In this document: in pieces, positions 47,477 to 56,838 of the stretch
Layout: every line of letters starts with the position of its first letter
How positions within the stretch are numbered: the stretch's first letter is position 1
Assembly (NCBI GenBank): GCA_945865485.1
Contig: CAMBEC010000002.1
Location: 64,501-128,500, forward strand
Direction: 5' to 3'
Source of the DNA: Rickettsia typhi
GTDB lineage: Bacteria > Pseudomonadota > Alphaproteobacteria > Rickettsiales > Rickettsiaceae
DNA: 64,000 bases
Notes under the pieces: generated by a model
What the model was told of the DNA's origin: nothing
Seen by the model: the letters and a program-made list of their open reading frames with translations, nothing else
The model's database searches: none
Translations under genes and position numbers: made by a program

Positions 47477-48760
47477 ATGGTTAATATTCCTCATTGGCCT
47501 CCAGTTCCTATATGGAAAATACCGGGTAAGTTTAACTTAAGCGGTAGTTTCCGCTTGCTTGGAGCCCTTGGCAACCCACAAAATTTACTCCCACCTACTA
47601 TTCATGTTGCTGGCACAAATGGAAAAGGTTCCACAGTAGCTATGCTAAAAAGTATTTTTATCCAGGCCGGCTATTCTGTGCATACTTATACTTCTCCTCA
47701 TCTTCTCCAGTTCAATGAGAGAATTAACCTTGCTGGCAAACCTATATCTGACGATCAACTAAATTTCTTCCTTGAACGAACCAAGCTTGCTGCGGAAAAA
47801 GAAAATATTCAACCTACTTTTTTTGAAGGTACTACAGCAGCTGCATTTCTAGCTTTTGCCGAGACAAAGGCAGATATATTACTTTTAGAAACTGGCCTTG
47901 GTGGACGGCTTGATTGCACTAATGTCATTTCATCGCCACTTGCTACAATAATTACCCCAATTTCTTTTGATCACACCGAATTTCTTGGTAAAGATATCAA
48001 ACAGATAGCAAGTGAAAAAGCAGGAATTATAAAAACAAATGTACCTTGTATTATTGGGCCTCAAACGCCTGAAGTATACGAAGTTCTTCTTTCCACGTGT
48101 GAAGAAAGAGCTGCACCTTCTTTTTGCTATGAATATGACTATTGCTCTGAAAAAACAGATACTGGTTTCAGATATTTATCCCGAAAATATAATCTTGACC
48201 TTCCATACCCCAGTTTACTTGGTGATCATCAAATACGGAGTGCAGCAACGGTTATAGCTGCTACAATGCTTGTAAATAAAGAATTTCAAATTACTGCGCC
48301 CCAAATCGCCAAGGGCTTAACTTCAACAAACTGGCCGGGCAGGATTGAGCGGGTACCAAATGAAAAAACAAAAAAACTCACTGGCCGCAAAGACATTCAA
48401 ATATATCTAGATGGAGCACATAACGATTCTGGAGCTCTTAGCCTGTCGCACTGGGCCTCGGAAAATTTGCAGGGACCAATATATCTGATACTAGGTATGA
48501 CCAGAAAAAGAAATGCCGCAACGTTTTGCGTTTATTTCAAAGATATCGTACAAGGTGGAATTGCAGTAAACGTTGAGTCCGAACCATCCAGTTATAGTGC
48601 AAGTATACTAGCAGACAAAGCCAGCAAAAGTGGAATTAAGTTTACCTGTGCAGATTCTATTAAGGACGCTATCGAGATTATAATTAACAAAAGTAATATT
48701 CCTTCAACAATTATAATTACTGGATCGCTCTTTCTTATCTCTGATTTCCTCAAGTTGTAA
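47477..48760 (+). CDS. folC: folylpolyglutamate synthase / dihydrofolate synthase
   Basis: 427 residues from the ATG at 47477; a TTG at 47447 would add ten non-conserved residues. Mur-ligase fold: P-loop VAGTNGKGSTVAML, then TSPHLLQFNERI, GLGGRLDCTNVI, SFDHTEFLG and the C-terminal IYLDGAHNDSG. It adds glutamate to (dihydro)pteroate/folate. No other folate genes adjoin, and it is divergent from thrS. Confidence 0.97.
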   Translation: MVNIPHWPPVPIWKIPGKFNLSGSFRLLGALGNPQNLLPPTIHVAGTNGKGSTVAMLKSIFIQAGYSVHTYTSPHLLQFNERINLAGKPISDDQLNFFLERTKLAAEKENIQPTFFEGTTAAAFLAFAETKADILLLETGLGGRLDCTNVISSPLATIITPISFDHTEFLGKDIKQIASEKAGIIKTNVPCIIGPQTPEVYEVLLSTCEERAAPSFCYEYDYCSEKTDTGFRYLSRKYNLDLPYPSLLGDHQIRSAATVIAATMLVNKEFQITAPQIAKGLTSTNWPGRIERVPNEKTKKLTGRKDIQIYLDGAHNDSGALSLSHWASENLQGPIYLILGMTRKRNAATFCVYFKDIVQGGIAVNVESEPSSYSASILADKASKSGIKFTCADSIKDAIEIIINKSNIPSTIIITGSLFLISDFLKL

Positions 48761-48831
48761 TACTAAAAACATAAAAAACACACAATTGATCATTATTCAG
48801 CAAATCATATTTTAATTTTTGTGTAAAATGC

Positions 48832-48859
48832 TTGACCCTAATAGAAGTAAATATATAAA
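48832..48859 (+). promoter_or_regulatory. sigma70 promoter of the VirB2-like pilin gene
   Basis: -35 TTGACC (48832-48837), 16-bp spacer, -10 TATAAA (48854-48859), about 51 bp before the ATG at 48911. Confidence 0.6.
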
Positions 48860-48910
48860 CTCAATCTTGTGTTTAATTCTTATTTAATAATTATTTCGAG
48901 GTGTACTAAG

Positions 48911-49282
48911 ATGAATTCTACAAAATTTCAAATTGAACTTAATGCTGACCTTGTATGGCGTTTGGTTTTGCTATTCGCTGCAATTTGCGTAATCCTTACT
49001 TCTGCAGAGGCCGCATTTGCAGCCGCTGCTCCTGCAGCTGAAGACAACGACGTGGTCGGACAAACACTATGTAGATTAGTAGCTAACCTTTCTGGTGGCA
49101 TCGCAAGAGGCATAGCAACAATTGCTATATTCTCAGTTGGCGTTGGTTTATTCCTTGGTAAACTTAATTGGGGTATTGCTGCTGCAACCGCTGCTGGTGT
49201 TGGTATAATATTCAGTGCACCAAGATTAGTTGCTTTCTTAAGCGGAGATGCTGACAACGCAACTTGTGATGTAGGTGATTAA
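48911..49282 (+). CDS. virB2: VirB2/TrbC-type conjugal pilin of a type IV secretion system
   Basis: 123 residues from ATG 48911, preceded by GAGGTG (48898-48903). Upstream in-frame codons from 48869 look non-coding. A long signal/anchor segment with cleavage likely at AEAAFA, then a short charged stretch and two hydrophobic helices separated by GKLNWG (GIATIAIFSVGVGLFLGKLN, then AAATAAGVGIIFSAPRLV), as in VirB2 pilins. This pilin builds the T4SS extracellular part. No virB neighbours; it has its own promoter and a strong terminator. Rickettsiales often carry scattered virB2 copies. Confidence 0.86.
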   Translation: MNSTKFQIELNADLVWRLVLLFAAICVILTSAEAAFAAAAPAAEDNDVVGQTLCRLVANLSGGIARGIATIAIFSVGVGLFLGKLNWGIAAATAAGVGIIFSAPRLVAFLSGDADNATCDVGD

Positions 49283-49328
49283 AACCTTGGTGTTTGCAGA
49301 TTAAGTAAAGTTTTTCTTAATCAAACTT

Positions 49329-49362
49329 ATAGGCGGCTTTTTGTAAAGCCGCCTATTTTTTT
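49329..49362 (+). terminator. strong intrinsic terminator of the VirB2-like gene
   Basis: Perfect 12-bp stem ATAGGCGGCTTT/AAAGCCGCCTAT with loop TTGT, followed by seven T (49356-49362). It isolates the pilin from the RND operon downstream. Confidence 0.92.
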
Positions 49363-49454
49363 GCTTACAGATTTTTAGTTTTACTGGTTTTTGGTAATCA
49401 TCCACTGTACAATGAGTATTCATTAAAATTTTTTTAATACCCTAAAATCATCTT

Positions 49455-50543
49455 ATGTTAAGAATTTTATTTAGAAATTTATTGTACACTTTGAAAATAG
49501 GATTTCGTAAGAAGTTTATTTTTATAATGCTGGTGCCCTTAGTTTATTTGCCAACGTTAGCTTATGCATCTTTTCAAGATGCCGTAGATATTGAAATAAC
49601 AAAAATTGAGTACCACGATTTTTATGAAAGATTTGTAGTTGTCGGCCAGTCAAGAGCAGAAAATAGTAAAACATATTATGCTAAGACCGCAGGAACTATT
49701 GATTCAATAGCAATCACCCAAGGCCAAGAAGTAAAGAAAGGTGACGTGTTACTTACTATCGATTTGGAAATTGCCGAGGCCACAAAAACTAAAGCTGAGG
49801 CGTCTTTTGAATCAGCTAAAAGTACTTATGACAGAGATTTTTCACTTTGGAAAAAGAAAATTATAAGTAAAGAAGTGCTGGATAAATCGAAAGTGGCATT
49901 AGAAACAGCTAAAGCCGATTTGGCAACTGAAAATGAAAAATATCAGAATATGATAATTAAAGCGCCTTCTGATGGTTCTATTGGGGTAGTTCCTACACAA
50001 GTGGGCAACGATACAAAGGTGGGAGATTATCTTTTTACTATAATTGCTGTGGGTGAAAAAATTATATTTGTTGAACTTCCAGAATCGCTTAACGGAAAAA
50101 TCAATAAAAATTCTGAAGTTTCAGTGAGAGACATTACTGGTAATAAAGTGCTTGGTAAAGTCACTGCTATCTCAAATTATTTGAATGACAATGGAACCAT
50201 TACAGCAAAGCTATCTTTTCCACCCAATACTAAAATACTACATGGTAGTTATGTAGAAACTGAGATCATTTTTGATCGTCATAAAGGCCTTGCACTTCCT
50301 GAAAAAGTTGTACTTAAGAATAACAAAGGCAATTTTGTTTATAAAATAGATAAAGATAATAAAGTTAAACAAATTTATATACTAACAAAAACGAGGTCTG
50401 ATGACTTAATTGAAATATCCTCTGAGGAGCTTCAAGCTGGTGATCCTATTGTCCTTGAAGGATTAACTAAAATATATGACGGTGCTTTGGTACGCTTAAT
50501 TGAAAAAGCTCCCCAAAATCAAGGTAAAGAACAAGTAAAGTAA
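49455..50543 (+). CDS. RND efflux periplasmic adaptor (membrane fusion protein), system 2
   Basis: 362 residues. N-terminal hydrophobic/signal segment (FIFIMLVPLVYLPTLAYA), lipoyl halves (KTAGTIDSIAITQGQEVKKGD and IKAPSDGSIGVVPTQVG region), a short alpha hairpin (EASFESAKSTYDRDFSLW), and a C-terminal barrel ending in LEGLTKIYDGALVR. It resembles MexH/MdtA-type adaptors. It lies 11 bp upstream of the second RND pump. It differs clearly from the system 1 adaptor, so this is not a recent duplication. Confidence 0.93.
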   Translation: MLRILFRNLLYTLKIGFRKKFIFIMLVPLVYLPTLAYASFQDAVDIEITKIEYHDFYERFVVVGQSRAENSKTYYAKTAGTIDSIAITQGQEVKKGDVLLTIDLEIAEATKTKAEASFESAKSTYDRDFSLWKKKIISKEVLDKSKVALETAKADLATENEKYQNMIIKAPSDGSIGVVPTQVGNDTKVGDYLFTIIAVGEKIIFVELPESLNGKINKNSEVSVRDITGNKVLGKVTAISNYLNDNGTITAKLSFPPNTKILHGSYVETEIIFDRHKGLALPEKVVLKNNKGNFVYKIDKDNKVKQIYILTKTRSDDLIEISSEELQAGDPIVLEGLTKIYDGALVRLIEKAPQNQGKEQVK

Positions 50544-50554
50544 AATAAAAAGCT

Positions 50555-53500
50555 ATGCAGTTACCTGAAATTTGTATTAGACGGCCAGTTTTTACTATAG
50601 TCTTGAGCTTGATAATTTTGTCATTAGGGGCAATCTTTTTTACTAAATTACAAGTAAGAGGAACTCCTAACATTAATCCCCCACTAATTACCGTCCGCAC
50701 TGAGTATCCAGGTGCCGATGCTTTGTATATGGAACGCCAAATTACCCAACGCATAGAAAAGGCACTTAAAACCGTAAAAAACCTCGAATCGATTTCTTCT
50801 ACAAGCGCTGTTGGTGAAAGCAATATTATGCTGGCCTTTGACCTTGAAGCTGATATTGAAATAGCCCTTAACGATGTTCGCTCGATGATCTCTGACCTTG
50901 GTCAAATCTTTCCTGATGATATGAAGATGCCTTCAGTTGCAAAAATGGACTCAGACGCTTGGCCTAGCCTGTGGATCAGTATAAATAGTTCACGACATGA
51001 TGAGTTAGAATTAACAAGAATTTCTGATAATGAAATAAAATCTGTTCTAGAAAAACTTCCAACAGTTGGTAATTCAAGGATCTTTGGTGCTAAATACTAC
51101 AGCATGCGTATTGAGCCCCTTAATACTAAGATGTTTCAGCATAAATTATCGCCTTTAGACTTGGAGATAGCTATACGCGAGCAGAACAAAGATTATCCAG
51201 CCGGATCGATTAAAACCGATGTACGAAATTTTTCTTTAAAACTTAATGCAACCCTTAACTCTCAGGAAGAATTTGAGAATATAATTGTCAAAAAATATCC
51301 TGATGGAACCATAATAAAACTCAAAGATATTGCAAATGTTAGACTTGAGCCTGTTGAAAATGACGTAATCTTGCGTTATAACGGTAAACAATCCCTAGCT
51401 GTTGGGTTAATAAAACAATCAACGGCTAATATTATCGAGCTCTCTGATTCAGTAAGAGCAGAGCTGCCAAAAATCCGAAAAAATCTTCCTGCTGGCATAA
51501 AAATCGAAGTTGCATACGATGCAGCAATACCTGTAAAAGCTTCAATCAGCTCAGTTTATCACACAATTTTTGAGGCAATTGCCCTTGTTGCAGCAGTCAT
51601 ATATTTATTCTTAGGATCAGCAAGAATAACGCTAATTCCACTAGTAACTATACCAATTTCATTAATAGGTACATTTTCAGCAATGTATATGCTGGGTTTT
51701 ACAATAAATACATTTACTCTCCTTGCTATGATACTTGCAATTGGCTTGGTGGTTGATGATGCAATCGTTATGCTTGAAAACATATTCAGACATAATCATG
51801 AATTAGGAAAACCACCAATACAGGCAGCATTTGATGCTTCTAAGGAAATTGGCTTTGCTGTGGTTGCTATGACGATCACTTTGGCATCAGTATTTCTACC
51901 GATTGGTTTTATTGAAGGGTTTTTAGGAAAACTATTTATTGAATTTGCTTGGACCCTTGCTTTTTGTGTCCTCTTTTCAGGATTTGTGGCTTTAACTTTA
52001 ACACCTATGATGTCCAGTCGGATGATAACAACTAATAATAGTAAGCCTCAATTTTTACAAAAATTTGACTGTTATTTATTAAAAGTACAGCAAAAATATA
52101 TCCATTATCTTGAACTAGCTCTTGATAACAAAAAGAAATTCTATTCTATTTGTCTTGCTTCAGTGATAGTACTGATCCTTAGCTTCATTAACGTCAACAA
52201 AACTTTTGTACCTGATGAAGATCAGGGGTTCTTACAAGTCTTTTTTACTGGGCCAGAGGGCTCTAGCGTATCTTCTTCTCTAAAAACTGTTTTAGAGGCC
52301 GAAAAAGTATTAAGCGACACTCCCGCTATTCTAGGATACTTTGATGTTATTGGATGGGGTGGTGGTGATAGTGCCATGGCTTTCGTTCCTTTAAAAGACT
52401 GGAAAGAAAGAGATGCATATCAAGCCCAGATACAGCAAGAACTGAATCAAAAATTTTCCAAAATTCCTGGCATGTCGATATTTGCTGTTAGCCCACCATC
52501 GATAGGTGGTGGCGGTGGCAACAAAGTAATTGAATTTAATATTCAATCTTCACTTGAATACTCTGACCTTGATACTATTTCACAATTGTTTCTGGATAAA
52601 ATGAATAAGAACCCAATTTTTGTAGGTTCAGAGAGAGACTTTAAAGCATCAACTCCTACCTTAGATATTATAGTCAACAGGGAAAAAGCCTACAGATATG
52701 GTGTGAATATTGAGACAATAGGCAAAACTATACAATATTTAATAGCTGGACGACAAGTCGGTGACTTTAGGATGGGAACCGATATTTACGACGTTATAAT
52801 TGGCTATGATATAAAAGATAAAAGCAGCCCAGCAGACATAAAGAAAATATTTGTAAAAAATAACGAAAGCAATATATTGCCACTTGAATCTGTTGCTGAT
52901 GTTAGAGAGACAATCAGCGTAAAAGAATATAGTCATTATAATAATTCAAGATCTATAAAAATCAGCGCCGACCTTGCTCCAGGCAAAAACCTTAATGATG
53001 CAGTTAAAGTAATCGAAGAAATAGCAAAAGAAATTATAGATACAAATAAATCGAAACTTGAGTATCTGGGTCAAATTAAACAAATGGAAGAATCGAGCGG
53101 CGATACACTTATTACGTTCTTGTTTGCACTCTTGTTTATATTCTTGGTACTATCCGCTCAATTTGAGAGCTTTGGTGATTCGTTGTTAATCTTAATGGCA
53201 GTTCCGTTTTCTATAACTGGTGGAGTCGTTGCACTCCTTCTCTTTAATGATACTATAAATATGTACAGTAACATTGGCTTAGTTACGCTCATTGGCCTAG
53301 TTACTAAAAATTCTATTATGCTAGTTGAATTTACCAATCAACTTCGTCATGAAGGAAGAACAATTGCCGAAGCAGTAATTGAATCGTCAAAACTTCGCTT
53401 GCGCCCAATTCTGATGACAAGCATTGCAACCATATGCGGGGCTATACCTCTGGTTCTAGCAAGCGGTGCTGGAGCAGCATCTCGCAATTCTATTGGCCTA

Positions 53501-53602
53501 GTGATTATTGGCGGAATGTTGGTTGGTACTTTATTCACAATTTTTGTAATTCCCGTTTTGTATCAAACATTCAAAAAGGAAAGCAAGGCATTAACCTCCT
53601 AA
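50555..53602 (+). CDS. RND family multidrug efflux pump, inner-membrane permease, system 2
   Basis: 1015 residues, HAE-1 type. The N-terminus PEICIRRPVFTIVLSLII and GTPNINPPLITVRTEYPGA are of the MexI/MdtB branch. Helix 4 has AIGLVVDDAIVMLEN with the Asp-Asp proton-relay pair, and the C-terminal half has TLIGLVTKNSIMLVEF. It shares its length with system 1 but few sequence details. It probably exports drugs, bile or host amphipaths through a TolC-like channel encoded elsewhere. Operon with the adaptor (11 bp). Confidence 0.96.
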   Translation: MQLPEICIRRPVFTIVLSLIILSLGAIFFTKLQVRGTPNINPPLITVRTEYPGADALYMERQITQRIEKALKTVKNLESISSTSAVGESNIMLAFDLEADIEIALNDVRSMISDLGQIFPDDMKMPSVAKMDSDAWPSLWISINSSRHDELELTRISDNEIKSVLEKLPTVGNSRIFGAKYYSMRIEPLNTKMFQHKLSPLDLEIAIREQNKDYPAGSIKTDVRNFSLKLNATLNSQEEFENIIVKKYPDGTIIKLKDIANVRLEPVENDVILRYNGKQSLAVGLIKQSTANIIELSDSVRAELPKIRKNLPAGIKIEVAYDAAIPVKASISSVYHTIFEAIALVAAVIYLFLGSARITLIPLVTIPISLIGTFSAMYMLGFTINTFTLLAMILAIGLVVDDAIVMLENIFRHNHELGKPPIQAAFDASKEIGFAVVAMTITLASVFLPIGFIEGFLGKLFIEFAWTLAFCVLFSGFVALTLTPMMSSRMITTNNSKPQFLQKFDCYLLKVQQKYIHYLELALDNKKKFYSICLASVIVLILSFINVNKTFVPDEDQGFLQVFFTGPEGSSVSSSLKTVLEAEKVLSDTPAILGYFDVIGWGGGDSAMAFVPLKDWKERDAYQAQIQQELNQKFSKIPGMSIFAVSPPSIGGGGGNKVIEFNIQSSLEYSDLDTISQLFLDKMNKNPIFVGSERDFKASTPTLDIIVNREKAYRYGVNIETIGKTIQYLIAGRQVGDFRMGTDIYDVIIGYDIKDKSSPADIKKIFVKNNESNILPLESVADVRETISVKEYSHYNNSRSIKISADLAPGKNLNDAVKVIEEIAKEIIDTNKSKLEYLGQIKQMEESSGDTLITFLFALLFIFLVLSAQFESFGDSLLILMAVPFSITGGVVALLLFNDTINMYSNIGLVTLIGLVTKNSIMLVEFTNQLRHEGRTIAEAVIESSKLRLRPILMTSIATICGAIPLVLASGAGAASRNSIGLVIIGGMLVGTLFTIFVIPVLYQTFKKESKALTS

Positions 53603-53687
53603 AGAGGTATATAAAAAATAATAAATTACTTTTAGTAATTTAGAAAAGCTTGTTTATACACTAAATTGTACAAATTAAGAGTAACTA

Positions 53688-54158
53688 ATGAGAATTCTTG
53701 GTATTGATCCTGCGCTAACTTGCCTTGGCTGGGGAATGATTCGTTTTAATTCACCTAAAATATACTACATAGCTAGCGGCGTTGTAAAGACTAGTGTCAA
53801 AACTCCTATTCATATCAGACTTGCACAGCTAGTCAGCTCCATTGAGCAAGTAATTGAACTCCATAAACCAGAAATAATCGCCATGGAAGAAACTTTTGTA
53901 AATGTTAATGCAATATCTTCATTAAAACTTGGGTACGTCAGAGGTGCATTAATGTCAGTAATAGGCAAAACTGGGTTGCCTTATTATGAGTTCCTACCTA
54001 ACAAGATTAAGAAAACAATAGTTGGCGTTGGGCATGCAGAGAAAGAACAAGTTAAGCATATGGTAAAAATAATAATGTCAGGTGATATGGAACATGTAAC
54101 GCTTGACGAATCTGATGCTTTGGCTATAGCTTATACCTGCCTGGTTTACCAAAAGTAA
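53688..54158 (+). CDS. ruvC: Holliday junction resolvase RuvC
   Basis: 156 residues. RILGIDPALTCLGWGMIRF holds the first catalytic Asp; IAMEETFVNVNAISSLKLG the Glu; and LDESDALAIAYTCLV the C-terminal acidic pair. It cuts four-way junctions with RuvAB. A TATACA box at 53655-53660 could serve as -10. It is not linked to ruvAB here (37 kb apart), as is common in Rickettsiales. Confidence 0.97.
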   Translation: MRILGIDPALTCLGWGMIRFNSPKIYYIASGVVKTSVKTPIHIRLAQLVSSIEQVIELHKPEIIAMEETFVNVNAISSLKLGYVRGALMSVIGKTGLPYYEFLPNKIKKTIVGVGHAEKEQVKHMVKIIMSGDMEHVTLDESDALAIAYTCLVYQK

Positions 54159-54163
54159 CACAG

Positions 54164-54230
54164 TTATACCGGACTTGATCCGGTATCCCAAGCAACAGAA
54201 GAAAATCCTGAATCAAGTTCAGGATGACGG
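54164..54230. repeat. palindromic element, CCGGA-type and CCTGA-type halves
   Basis: TTATACCGGACTTGATCCGG then TATC on the left; AATCCTGAATCAAGTTCAGG then ATGACGG on the right. It lies in the 327-bp gap between ruvC and the autotransporter gene. The rest of the gap is AT-rich with a TATAAT box near 54463 that may belong to the autotransporter promoter. Confidence 0.82.
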
Positions 54231-54485
54231 CAGTATTCCAAATTCCAGTACAAAACTACATGACTCTATGATCCTCACCCATAGTTCCGATTAATTAGAT
54301 AATCGTGACAAAAAAGACACATAACTTGTGGTACATATAGTTTATGAATAGTTAACAAAAAATATACTTTACCCCATGTTAATATTTTTATATGTTAAGT
54401 CTCGGACAATTAACCTTCGGATAATTGATCAGCATATTAATGCTCACCAAATTCGATTTTTTATAATAAATTTAATGAGAACGTC

Positions 54486-56327
54486 ATGAAAAAAAAATTA
54501 CTTTTAACCACTGCTTTGGTATCGGCACTTTCAGCAACTACTGCTAATGCTAATATTTTTGAAATTACATATAATGGAAACAATACTTATGCCTTTGATG
54601 GGGCAAATTACGCTAGTTTTACGGCTTTAACCACAGAGATAGATACTCGTATAAGAGCAGGAAGAATTAATTTAGATAATGATGATGTTTCAATTAAAAA
54701 AGATACACAAAAAGTTTTCTTCAATGATTTATTCTCTGCAAACGCTAATATCAGAACTGAACTGGCTACCATGATAGCAGCTCAGGTGCAGGCCGATGGA
54801 GGACGAGTTACCAGAGACGAAGTGCTTGCAGGGCTTAACGAAGTGACTAATCTCCTTTCCTCTCTACCATCATCCTTAAGAGATCAGATATTCAGCACAA
54901 TGGATCTTGAAGATTTATTTGAGAGTGATATAGATGAGCTAAGGGATGCTTTTGCGTACATAAAAGGCGGAGATGCTGGCCAAATACAAAACTTCGTTGC
55001 ACTAAGAGAAACAAATAAAGTAACTGACTCAAATTTTTCTACAATAGAGACTAAACTTGCTTCTCAAAATGCGACTATTAAGCAGCTCATTGAAGAAAGA
55101 GATAATTTGCTTAATGCTGCAACTCTGTCTGCAGAACAAACAGCTAGATTAGACACAATATCCAGGCAAGTAGGTGGACTAAAAGAATTTATTGAGATAA
55201 GAAATGCCAAAGAAACTCAAGAAAATCTAAAACAACGTATTGCTAAAATCGAGCAAGCTGCAAGTTCAAAGCAAAATAATGCTTTAAAAGCAAAAGCTCT
55301 AGCTGACTTAAATGAATTAAAAAGAAGCATTGATAAATACTTAGTAAGAGATGTTAAGGATGCAACTAAAGTGCCTGATGTACAAAAATCAGACAGTGCT
55401 GTTTCAGAAGGTTTAATGAATTCATTAGTAATCTCAAGAGGGGTGGTTGATTCAAGAATTGGTGGATTTTCTGCTGTTTCTGCTGGTGACTTAATGCAAG
55501 CTTATGGAGTTTGGGTTCAAGGTAGCCTATCAAGAGGTACCCAAAAAGCACATGGTAATGCACCTGGATACAAATTAGATCAAAAAGGAGTTACCATAGG
55601 GGCTGATACAGGAGACGAGACTCTCCTTGGTGTGGCATACTCATTTTTTGTAAATGATATAAAAAATAAAGCCAACACTTCTAACAAAGAAGATGTTAAA
55701 TCTCATATCGTTACTATCTATGGTAAATTTGATGTAACTAATGAAGTGTTCGTAAGTGGACAAGGTCAGTATGGTAAATCTAACATTAAGAAAAAAAGAG
55801 CTACTGGTGATATTGCAAACAATATAGCTAGTGCAAAAACTAAAGCTGATTCTATGGCTGCAAAACTTGAAGTAGGCTATGACTATGAAGTGGCTCCTCA
55901 AGTACATTTAGTTCCTACCGTTGGTGCTTCATATGCTAACATCCAAGTTAAGGGATATAAAGAAAGTGGTAAAGGCCTAAACAGAGCAGTTGCAAAAAGA
56001 ACAACTAACAGAACTTCTGGCTTAGCTGGAATTACTGCAAAATATGTTGCTGACATGGGCGGTTCAATGAAAGTTATTCCTGAAATTCACGCAAACGTGG
56101 ATTATGCTTTCAACACTAAAAACTCAGCTACTTCAGTTACACTTGTGAATGGTATTGATGCTATTGCTACACCTTCACAAAAAATCTCGAAAGGTTTTTA
56201 CAACATTGGTGGTTCAGTAAAAGGAATTCAAGCAGATATGTATGAAATTTCTGCTGGATACGATCTTGGTTTAGCTAAAAAATTCCAGTCACATACTGGT
56301 ACATTAAAACTAAAAGTTAATCTATAG
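54486..56327 (+). CDS. autotransporter-type outer membrane surface protein
   Basis: 613 residues. Signal peptide MKKKLLLTTALVSALSATTA up to ANA, then a passenger domain of about 290 residues with a predicted coiled coil (about 175-275, e.g. LIEERDNLLNAATLSAEQTA), and a C-terminal beta-barrel of about 270 residues starting near AYGVWVQGSLSRG and ending KLKVNL, as in type V autotransporters (rickettsial Sca-like). The last residue Leu rather than Phe is slightly unusual. Such proteins act in adhesion or invasion. It is followed by a strong terminator, so is monocistronic. Confidence 0.87.
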   Translation: MKKKLLLTTALVSALSATTANANIFEITYNGNNTYAFDGANYASFTALTTEIDTRIRAGRINLDNDDVSIKKDTQKVFFNDLFSANANIRTELATMIAAQVQADGGRVTRDEVLAGLNEVTNLLSSLPSSLRDQIFSTMDLEDLFESDIDELRDAFAYIKGGDAGQIQNFVALRETNKVTDSNFSTIETKLASQNATIKQLIEERDNLLNAATLSAEQTARLDTISRQVGGLKEFIEIRNAKETQENLKQRIAKIEQAASSKQNNALKAKALADLNELKRSIDKYLVRDVKDATKVPDVQKSDSAVSEGLMNSLVISRGVVDSRIGGFSAVSAGDLMQAYGVWVQGSLSRGTQKAHGNAPGYKLDQKGVTIGADTGDETLLGVAYSFFVNDIKNKANTSNKEDVKSHIVTIYGKFDVTNEVFVSGQGQYGKSNIKKKRATGDIANNIASAKTKADSMAAKLEVGYDYEVAPQVHLVPTVGASYANIQVKGYKESGKGLNRAVAKRTTNRTSGLAGITAKYVADMGGSMKVIPEIHANVDYAFNTKNSATSVTLVNGIDAIATPSQKISKGFYNIGGSVKGIQADMYEISAGYDLGLAKKFQSHTGTLKLKVNL

Positions 56328-56349
56328 TCTCTAGACATTAGATTACGAT

Positions 56350-56385
56350 AAAAAACAGCGTTCATAATTTGGACGCTGTTTTTTT
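56350..56385 (+). terminator. intrinsic terminator after the autotransporter gene
   Basis: AAAAAACAGCGTTC, loop ATAATTT, GGACGCTGTTTTTTT: an 8-bp GC-rich core with one mismatch flanked by an A-tract and seven T, so it may work both ways. Confidence 0.85.
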
Positions 56386-56444
56386 ATATGATATGTCCTG
56401 GGATACAAAAAAGATCGTAGTTTAAGAAAGCGTAAGGCGTAGTC

Positions 56445-56515
56445 AGGTTATCCTGAACTTGCTTTACGAATCTCAGGCAACGAAAGAAGATCCAGGATCA
56501 AACCCTGGATCAATT
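56445..56515. repeat. degenerate palindromic element
   Basis: Halves GTTATCCTGAACTTGC and GATCCAGGATCAAACCCTGG. First of two elements in the 511-bp convergent gap between the autotransporter and tsaC genes. A further hairpin (GCTTGTCGCGGCAAGC) lies near 56543. No gene is supported in this gap. Confidence 0.65.
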
Positions 56516-56624
56516 TTTCTTCTGAATGTACCCTTCGAAGGTTGCTTGTCGCGGCAAGCTTTGTACCTAATTCAACTTGAATGGCTATAGGATCCCCGAT
56601 AAAAATCCTTATAAATAGGAAATG

Positions 56625-56753
56625 CAGTCATACCGGGCTTGATCCGGTATCTTCTTATCACTACCATCGTGCTGAACTCAATTGGTTTTGTATGTCTCTT
56701 CGACTCAGCATCTGCTTCTATCTCATGAGATCCTGAAGTAAATTCAGGATGAC
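56625..56753. repeat. composite palindromic elements
   Basis: CAGTCATACCGGGCTTGATC on the left and GATCCTGAAGTAAATTCAGG plus ATGACGG on the right, with an extra half of the GCTGAA type (GTGCTGAACTCAATTGG and CTCAGCATC) in between. It looks like one element inserted into or beside another. Confidence 0.7.
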
Positions 56754-56838
56754 GGTGCGTACAGCGAGCGCCGGTATAAAACCATACGACTCTATTCCTT
56801 ATCCATAAGTTCAGATTACTAGGAAAATTTATAGGCTG

